A stretch of 64,000 bases of DNA from WRGA01 sp031553395 (lineage in GTDB: Bacteria > Bacteroidota > Bacteroidia > Bacteroidales > WRGA01): contig JAVBLR010000012.1 in NCBI GenBank assembly GCA_031553395.1, forward strand, positions 12,579-76,578, read 5' to 3'. Of this stretch, positions 59,301 through 64,000 are shown piece after piece (position 1 is the stretch's first letter; each line of letters begins with the position of its first letter). Position numbers and translations under genes: made by a program. The notes under the pieces were generated by a model that was not told the origin of the DNA, did no database searches, and was given only the letters and a program-made list of their open reading frames with translations.

Positions 59301-62300
59301 TAATGCTTATTCCGGTGAATATTATAACTCCAAAGATGACTTTACGAAAGGAGAATTGGGTGAGCATTCTTACTATATTTTTGCTGATATACGGAATCTA
59401 TGTGTTGGAACAATGTCCAATTACTTTAACAACATAAGCGGTATAAACTTTCCTACATCTGAAAAAATGGAGGCATCATCTCCATCAGGATCTGCATGGT
59501 CAGTACCCCCTTATGCTACAAAATATAATTGGACTATAAGTACTTCTGTAAATCCTTCTTCTGCTTCTTCCCAAGCATTGTCAAATGGGACTTTTTCCTG
59601 GCCACTACGCTTAACCAATAATTCTTATTGGGCATATACAGCAAATGGAGCCAATTACAATCTACCCAACACCTATTTATTTATAGAATTAAAAGCAGGT
59701 GCCAACTTAAATGATTTGAAGCTATACAGGATAAGGGGAGGTGTTGAAACAGAGGTATCTGCTTCTTGGATTCCTTACACCAGTGGTAACACAGGCGTTA
59801 CATCTGCCTACTGGATAAAAATAGGCGACATAGCCGGAAATGATGTCGATTATTTGAGTGCGACAAGCAGTAAGGTCGATTTTATATTAAAGGCAAAAAG
59901 CGATTGCAGTACATCGGGAACCATAAGTTTCGCAGCTAAATTTGGGGTTAATTCAACCGATTATCCCACCGATCCATGGTCAGGATTTGTATCATACGGA
60001 GGATGTTCAAGAGACATTGCAACAACTCAATTACAAGGAATATTGTCCAACACAATGCTAGATATTTCAGGTACAGTCATAGAGCACCCGACCGGAACAG
60101 GAGGTAAATACATATTGTGTGAAGATGCAACATTCGATGTTGCTTATGTAAATAACTATGCCAATTCTACTGTCGGAGGCTTACATTTAAAAATTTACCG
60201 TGGATCTAAAACAGCTCTAATATTATCAAATCCAGACACTAAACTTTATTATACCCAAAATGCAGTAAGAGTGCCGTATAATAGCTCTACATGGAGCATT
60301 GATGATTCGAATGAAGATTTTATACTCATCACATTACCGGCTACAACAAAATTAAATGGAATGGGTACTGCCGGAGATAGGCTTGTTCTTTCGTTCGACT
60401 TGGCTCTTTCCTGTGATTTCCTTTTTGGAACACCTATTTATATGGATGTATGGGGAATAAATTCATGTGGAGAAACAGGCAGTCTTAAAAATATTGCAAC
60501 AGATGATATACACGTGGAAGGATTTGATGATTCCTCTTTTGGTGTACAACTAAACCAATTTAAAATAAAAGGACAATCCCCTGTAAGTGACAGTTTTGTT
60601 TTTTCGTATACACAAGATGCGGACAAAATACTAAGGTTTACAGGTACTTTTGATGTTCCAACAGGCGTTCAAGTATCAAGTGCCTCGGCATACATTACCG
60701 TTCCTAGTAATATGCGTATGAAACCGGGCGGAACATATTACCTTACACCTGTTGGCGGAGGAGCACCTAAGCCCTTTACTGTTTCAGCACGTAACAGGAA
60801 TCAGTTGGTAGCGCAGTTTGATACGAGCAATCCATCAGCTATCTCTTACCAATTCGATATTGAGTTGGAGGCATATAATCCCGAATTGTGGGATTGTAAC
60901 ACAAAAACGATAATAGTAGGGGCAATGGTAAATACTGAATTGATGTGTAAGGGAGTTGCTTGCCAAACAGATAACTCAGTATTTTCAAAACAGTTTAATA
61001 TCACATTGCAAAAGAACGATGTAGAAATTGTTCCCGGTTCTGTTTCTTTTGTTGAAAGTTATGATTATGACAACAGCCGCGAGAAGTTAACGGTTAAAGC
61101 AAAAATACGGAATAATGGAAGCAATCAGGCTGAAGATGTTGCATTCTATCTGTATACAGGAAATACGCCGGTAACCGGAACTACCCCTGTTCTGTTAACA
61201 ATAGCAGGTAATGATGTAATTGATTTTGAACATGATTATACAGTGCCGGCTTCCGAAATTTGCAAGATACGGTTTGCAATGCCAAAAACAGCAACGATTA
61301 ATCCATATATATGTGACAGTATGTTTGTATCTGCTCCAATATCTTACTCTATGGACGATTACCGGATGTGTCAGATGAATGGGAATGTATTAGCCGAATT
61401 AGCTGTCGGAGATCCTGCCATACCGGGCTACACATATAGATGGAGTGCAAATGGAGTAACATTAACAGATGCTGATAAATCAATAACCAAATTTAAGTAT
61501 CCGTTGAATAAAAGTTTGTATAGAACTAATCAAACTCAAAAGTTAACATTAACACTAACCCGGAACAATGACTGTGAAGAAACAATTGAGGTGCCTGTTT
61601 ATATTGAACCTAAATATTCAGTGTGGGTATGCTTAAGTAGTTCTTATACAGATGCTACAGCTTGGAATGTTGCAGCAAATTGGTCAAATGGAATTCCCGG
61701 TAAATGTACATATGTGTTGATTCCTGAGAGAAGTGAATTCAAAGGTATTAATTATCGTGAGTATCCTAGGCTAGATAAAGCATGGGGTGATCCGGATGCT
61801 GCCAAATGTGATACAATCGAATTTGCTTTTGGAGCACAAGTCTCCAATACCTACTTGTTGGACTACAATGCAGCGAAAGTTCGATTGAATTTGAATTCGG
61901 ATCGTTGGTATATGCTGTCATCACCACTGCGTAGTATGTACACCGGTGATTATTATGTAGATGGAAACATGTATGTTGACAATATAGGCTCGGGGATAGT
62001 ATATCCTACCCCTAATCCATCATTACAAAAGTACAATCCGAATACATTGACATGGGGCCGTACGCCGGATGTGTACTGGATGTATTACCGGATGGGAAAT
62101 CCCGAAACCGGAATGCCGTATAATGCAAGCTGGTACTGGTCGATGCCGTTTAATATTCTGGACCAAAAGATGGAAGCGGGTAAAGGATTAGTTGTATGGC
62201 CGGATTTGGAAACCAATATGGATATTGATAAGGATCCTGCACATAAGAAATCGGGCAGAACCGCGCCAGGTGATAAAATAGCCCGTTTTACCTTCCCTCG

Positions 62301-63585
62301 TCCGGAAACATCCTATTATTATTACAATGGTATAGGATTCAGTAATCCGAGGTATACGGGACCGAAACAACAAGGAGATAGAGCTGACAATCCAACTAAT
62401 CCTTCAATCAAATGGCAGACAAACGTTCCCCGTGGAGGCGTTGGCGCTGATGGCTATGAATTACGCAGTAGATTTACATACGAGGGAGAACCGGATTATA
62501 ATCCGGCTGACGGATCATTTACGATGAAAGCGTATGTAAACAGCCCGTTGGAACCTACGGCTTTGGTTGGGAATCCGTTTATGTCATTATTTGATTTACA
62601 TCTTTTCCAAGAAGCTAATTCAAGTGTGATAACAAATGATTTTTATATTTACAATGGATCATCCGGCATCTTTGAGGCTATTAAGATATTGGATGGTAAC
62701 ACAAGTGGAAATGTGCCGGGATTGGATCATATAACAACAGGCCTTTGGTCTACATGGGTCGCACCAATGCAATCTTTTGTTGTTGTAAAACAACCGGATC
62801 CGGTTCAGTTTTCTTCATTTAAAGTAGATCCTAGCATGACTTCAACAAACGGATATGGATCATTTGAGTTGCGTAGTGCGAGTGATTTACCCCAATTACT
62901 AAATGTTGACTTATATGAAAATGAAAATCGCATGAGTGGTTTTGCGTTGGCCTATAACGATGGTGTAAGTAATGCTTATGACAAATCGAAAGACCAATAT
63001 ACCTTGTTCCCTGCGGAAAAAGAGCCAATGGTGCTTTATGCATTAGCAGAAAAAGCCGGAAATCCCGCAAAACAAGCGTTGTCGATTCATACAATCGGAG
63101 ATTTGAGCGAGCCTCTCCCGATGGGAATACAAACAAGCCAGAGAGGAAATTTGCTTAATATGAGAGTGAGTGGACTTGAATCTTTTGATCCTAGCTATGA
63201 CATTTACTTAGAAGACATATTGATAAAGAAAATGCATAATTTGCGTAAAGATTCTACATACAGGTTTACCAATTATACGGGAAATATTCCTGAAGGCCGC
63301 TTTTATCTGCGTTTTATCCAATCGGGTACTGATGTAAAAGATGTAAAACAATCAAATGATTTTTACATTTATTGTGATAAAAACAGACAAGTTTCTATCT
63401 ATAGCCAAAATGATGAAATTAATTGCGTTGAAGCATTTAATTTACAGGGACAACGCATCTTTGCAAAGCCGGGATTAAGTAGTGAAAACTATACATTTGA
63501 TATGCGAAATCATGCTCATCAGGTTGTAATTGTTAGGGTTCAAACACGAAATGGTTTGAAGTCTCAGAAATTGATGATAGAATAG
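56365..63585 (+). CDS. Giant secreted surface protein (2406 residues) with T9SS sorting domain
   Basis: Signal peptide (LRSYITGICLFLLFIGFIQASYG). The body is almost wholly beta-structured, rich in Thr, Asn, Gly and Tyr, with repeated immunoglobulin-like or DUF11-like stretches (for example VPNGKSLEFKVTVSPGG, VEIILPIGLKYAP, KLTVKAKIRNNGSNQAEDV). Around 1765 it has a WNVAANWSNGIPGKC motif of Bacteroidota adhesin-like proteins, and the region 1825-2150 is a separate W/Y/N-rich domain. The last about 75 residues (QVSIYSQNDEINCVEAFNLQGQRIF..QVVIVRVQTRNGLKSQKLMIE) form a type A T9SS domain. Likely a cell-surface adhesin or fibre; no catalytic site seen. Confidence 0.8.
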   Translation: MKKLRSYITGICLFLLFIGFIQASYGQTITPATNPVPVVPNGKSLEFKVTVSPGGIYANAYLAVTAPTDWVITGTSPAGVITNGGKNAKITFASISSDTEVSVFMKPGCIVDDASVIYAASYEFFNAGNQQLAAATTQNISNVKYPVLVFTAPADTLIKRGTPSYREWKIQQNEQDAYISGGDLTISASIANGKITGSYGLNEVITSKIIAVEMLTNTGWQTISATVAADQKSYTYTFTAADYQKIGNGDSYITKDEVIRVREKVILEYCFANENTTVTIQPKITYNLTHVCPKTKLNSGQSMVNFNTASVYTTPYATLVSKTDPVNPGSGGKIVIKLQNSNDVYFENIRLDLSSVSDGWEILKSGASAYFSDALGNKDNSAPAVTINPTYFTINFNSTTPYKGLVSMNGDNICNDLVKSSDPIYLVIEWTQLTFPNFANGGLCNGKYETFASSLRNLYNASVSISASANKYPGCSSGSFTNTVPMYVSDNLGFKLPQPSLANSNLEFDPNTGTGTQTTMTVLDSPNYTYLPNQTVFNNSTTTHVVEIILPIGLKYAPANGVKINNVAVVAADISYNADTRTLSFYNRNNASITSNLSYSYTIEADKMCGRNDNLFKISHIIGWTGYPTSYTYCCYQSNINYRVNYKEDVHNCQFIEITSPRLERATFGFKSEDMSQGRYTSLEEARSAGVNLQMAGPNDNVEFEFTAQIKSGYVQTPGAPFNMMFYYINPTSTVYYYYNINNPCFAKGTAVLQYQKQGDSNWSSPIPVASNDIVSAAEAGRLGLQVNVAPYLQAANVPLSEGTKIKIVFYTQVLQAPRVPKPASMNLFFKVDDTVHGSVDPDDIPCDVPDHDYCDGSYSNPVDFKLFDDRLTYLNSVPAADVPSSLIFYQNGGTTGVNKALIAKYSMYNNGTTTGTAEIYPFEFRPNGIVSQLTWYDYNIDVIDKIYDSEGRVFVEGLDYTITYDGSGRTIVIFKSGFNAYSGEYYNSKDDFTKGELGEHSYYIFADIRNLCVGTMSNYFNNISGINFPTSEKMEASSPSGSAWSVPPYATKYNWTISTSVNPSSASSQALSNGTFSWPLRLTNNSYWAYTANGANYNLPNTYLFIELKAGANLNDLKLYRIRGGVETEVSASWIPYTSGNTGVTSAYWIKIGDIAGNDVDYLSATSSKVDFILKAKSDCSTSGTISFAAKFGVNSTDYPTDPWSGFVSYGGCSRDIATTQLQGILSNTMLDISGTVIEHPTGTGGKYILCEDATFDVAYVNNYANSTVGGLHLKIYRGSKTALILSNPDTKLYYTQNAVRVPYNSSTWSIDDSNEDFILITLPATTKLNGMGTAGDRLVLSFDLALSCDFLFGTPIYMDVWGINSCGETGSLKNIATDDIHVEGFDDSSFGVQLNQFKIKGQSPVSDSFVFSYTQDADKILRFTGTFDVPTGVQVSSASAYITVPSNMRMKPGGTYYLTPVGGGAPKPFTVSARNRNQLVAQFDTSNPSAISYQFDIELEAYNPELWDCNTKTIIVGAMVNTELMCKGVACQTDNSVFSKQFNITLQKNDVEIVPGSVSFVESYDYDNSREKLTVKAKIRNNGSNQAEDVAFYLYTGNTPVTGTTPVLLTIAGNDVIDFEHDYTVPASEICKIRFAMPKTATINPYICDSMFVSAPISYSMDDYRMCQMNGNVLAELAVGDPAIPGYTYRWSANGVTLTDADKSITKFKYPLNKSLYRTNQTQKLTLTLTRNNDCEETIEVPVYIEPKYSVWVCLSSSYTDATAWNVAANWSNGIPGKCTYVLIPERSEFKGINYREYPRLDKAWGDPDAAKCDTIEFAFGAQVSNTYLLDYNAAKVRLNLNSDRWYMLSSPLRSMYTGDYYVDGNMYVDNIGSGIVYPTPNPSLQKYNPNTLTWGRTPDVYWMYYRMGNPETGMPYNASWYWSMPFNILDQKMEAGKGLVVWPDLETNMDIDKDPAHKKSGRTAPGDKIARFTFPRPETSYYYYNGIGFSNPRYTGPKQQGDRADNPTNPSIKWQTNVPRGGVGADGYELRSRFTYEGEPDYNPADGSFTMKAYVNSPLEPTALVGNPFMSLFDLHLFQEANSSVITNDFYIYNGSSGIFEAIKILDGNTSGNVPGLDHITTGLWSTWVAPMQSFVVVKQPDPVQFSSFKVDPSMTSTNGYGSFELRSASDLPQLLNVDLYENENRMSGFALAYNDGVSNAYDKSKDQYTLFPAEKEPMVLYALAEKAGNPAKQALSIHTIGDLSEPLPMGIQTSQRGNLLNMRVSGLESFDPSYDIYLEDILIKKMHNLRKDSTYRFTNYTGNIPEGRFYLRFIQSGTDVKDVKQSNDFYIYCDKNRQVSIYSQNDEINCVEAFNLQGQRIFAKPGLSSENYTFDMRNHAHQVVIVRVQTRNGLKSQKLMIE

Positions 63586-63682
63586 AATATGTTTCTATGT
63601 AAATAAGTGGAAAAACAGATTTAGTTATTTTGTACGTATTATCCTGGTATCTCTTTCTTGAACGGGTATGGAAGAGATTGTA

Positions 63683-63718
63683 AAAGAGCGGTAACTTTTA
63701 AGGTTATCGCTCTTTATA
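63683..63718 (+). terminator. Terminator after the giant surface protein gene
   Basis: AAAGAGCGGTAAC (63683-63695) pairs with GTTATCGCTCTTT (63703-63715), one wobble, about 100 bases past the stop. The tail is ATAT rather than a T run, but the A/T-flanked stem is strong. Confidence 0.75.
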
Positions 63719-63825
63719 TCATGTATAAGGAGTAGATTTCAATAGTATTTAAACAAACTTGTTTGTTTATTCATATTTTAGAAGAAAGAACAAGGACCTA
63801 AAAGAATAATAAAAAGGACTGAAAA

Positions 63826-63999
63826 TTATTTAATCAACGACAGTGTCCTAAAAAAATAAGCGATTAAGTAGTCATTAAAATTGATGACGTATTTTGTACC
63901 AATATTAGCAAGTACCTCATCTAAACGCTCTTTGAGATTATTGAGATTAAGAAAAGCATCAAAAGGAATCCATTTGTATTTAATAAATCGCCATAATAT
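63826..63999 (-). CDS. IS630-like transposase, C-terminal part (partial)
   Basis: Reading leftwards from 63999, the minus strand encodes ILWRFIKYKWIPFDAF, then NLNNLKERLDEVLANIG, KYVINFNDY and a stop at 63826. LWR-(F/Y)-IKY-x-W-(I/L)-x-FDAF followed by the GxKYVINF-like segment is the C-terminal signature of IS630-type DDE transposases. The catalytic DDE residues lie beyond the window edge, so completeness cannot be judged. The last eight codons run past the likely end of the element (63841). Confidence 0.72.
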   Translation of the reverse strand: MLWRFIKYKWIPFDAFLNLNNLKERLDEVLANIGTKYVINFNDYLIAYFFRTLSLIK

Positions 64000-64000
64000 T
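63826..64000 (-). mobile_element. Right-hand end of an IS630-family insertion sequence
   Basis: The sequence CAGTGTCCTAAAAAAATAAG at 63841-63860 is a plausible terminal inverted repeat, with the transposase frame running through it. The other end is outside the window, so neither the repeat nor the TA target duplication can be verified. Confidence 0.55.

Overview
This AT-rich 64 kb window comes from a member of the Bacteroidota, most likely the order Bacteroidales. Four things point there: a split F1Fo ATP synthase operon in the order atpD-atpC-orf-atpB-E-F-H-A-G; promoters of the TAnnTTTG type (for example 22595, 30091, 33966 and 16224 on the minus strand); large secreted proteins ending in type A sorting domains of the type IX secretion system (T9SS); and Bacteroidota-restricted families such as DUF5606. 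I cannot name the genus from sequence alone.

Layout. 1-9245 (plus strand): the end of gpsA, pgi, a three-gene gtr-like membrane glycosylation set, leuB, mnmA, a nitroreductase and three small genes. 9330-16231 (minus strand): a thiamine operon, thiD-thiS-tenI-like-thiE-thiG-GNAT-thiC-thiH, led by a promoter and a TPP riboswitch. 16339-22414 (minus strand): a branched-chain amino acid operon, leuA-leuC-leuD plus a second LeuA/citramalate-synthase-like enzyme. An apparent Ile/Leu-rich leader peptide with a transcription attenuator precedes it, and an inverted-repeat island with a frameshifted GxxExxY (PD-(D/E)XK-type) gene interrupts it. 22595-29943 (plus): ATP synthase. 30091-37528: tRNA-Glu, rpsT, ettA, rpoN (minus), a DUF5606 gene and clpB. 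37655-45151: a lipoprotein gene and then an accessory block of nine minus-strand genes. These are secreted or membrane proteins of unknown function, including a tandem gene duplication, a Trp/Asp/Cys-rich secreted protein and a Sel1-repeat T9SS cargo. 45799-53285 (plus): polyprenyl synthetase, an unknown protein, TatD, a lipoprotein, an M24B aminopeptidase and a GH3 glycosidase. 53540-54304 is noncoding but contains several strong nested hairpins. 54305-63585: three surface proteins, the last 2406 residues long with a T9SS-type tail. The right edge cuts into an IS630-like transposase on the minus strand.

The most striking large-scale feature is in the gaps between genes. At least fifteen intergenic gaps are filled, sometimes to the base, by hairpins whose arms are short tandem words (TTAACTC, GTGCCAAT, CAAGTTGA, GTTACAA and others). 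Most words recur at two or more sites in the window, and the arms usually start at one gene's stop codon and end just before the next gene's start. One such repeat pair flanks the GxxExxY gene, and another encodes the C-terminal tail of ThiD.

Functional links. LeuA, LeuC, LeuD and LeuB make leucine. The second synthase could feed the same LeuCDB enzymes toward 2-oxobutyrate and isoleucine, which would explain a leader peptide rich in both Ile and Leu codons. The thi genes supply TPP, the cofactor of acetohydroxyacid synthase in the same amino acid pathway. The T9SS cargo proteins and the gtr genes belong to the cell surface.
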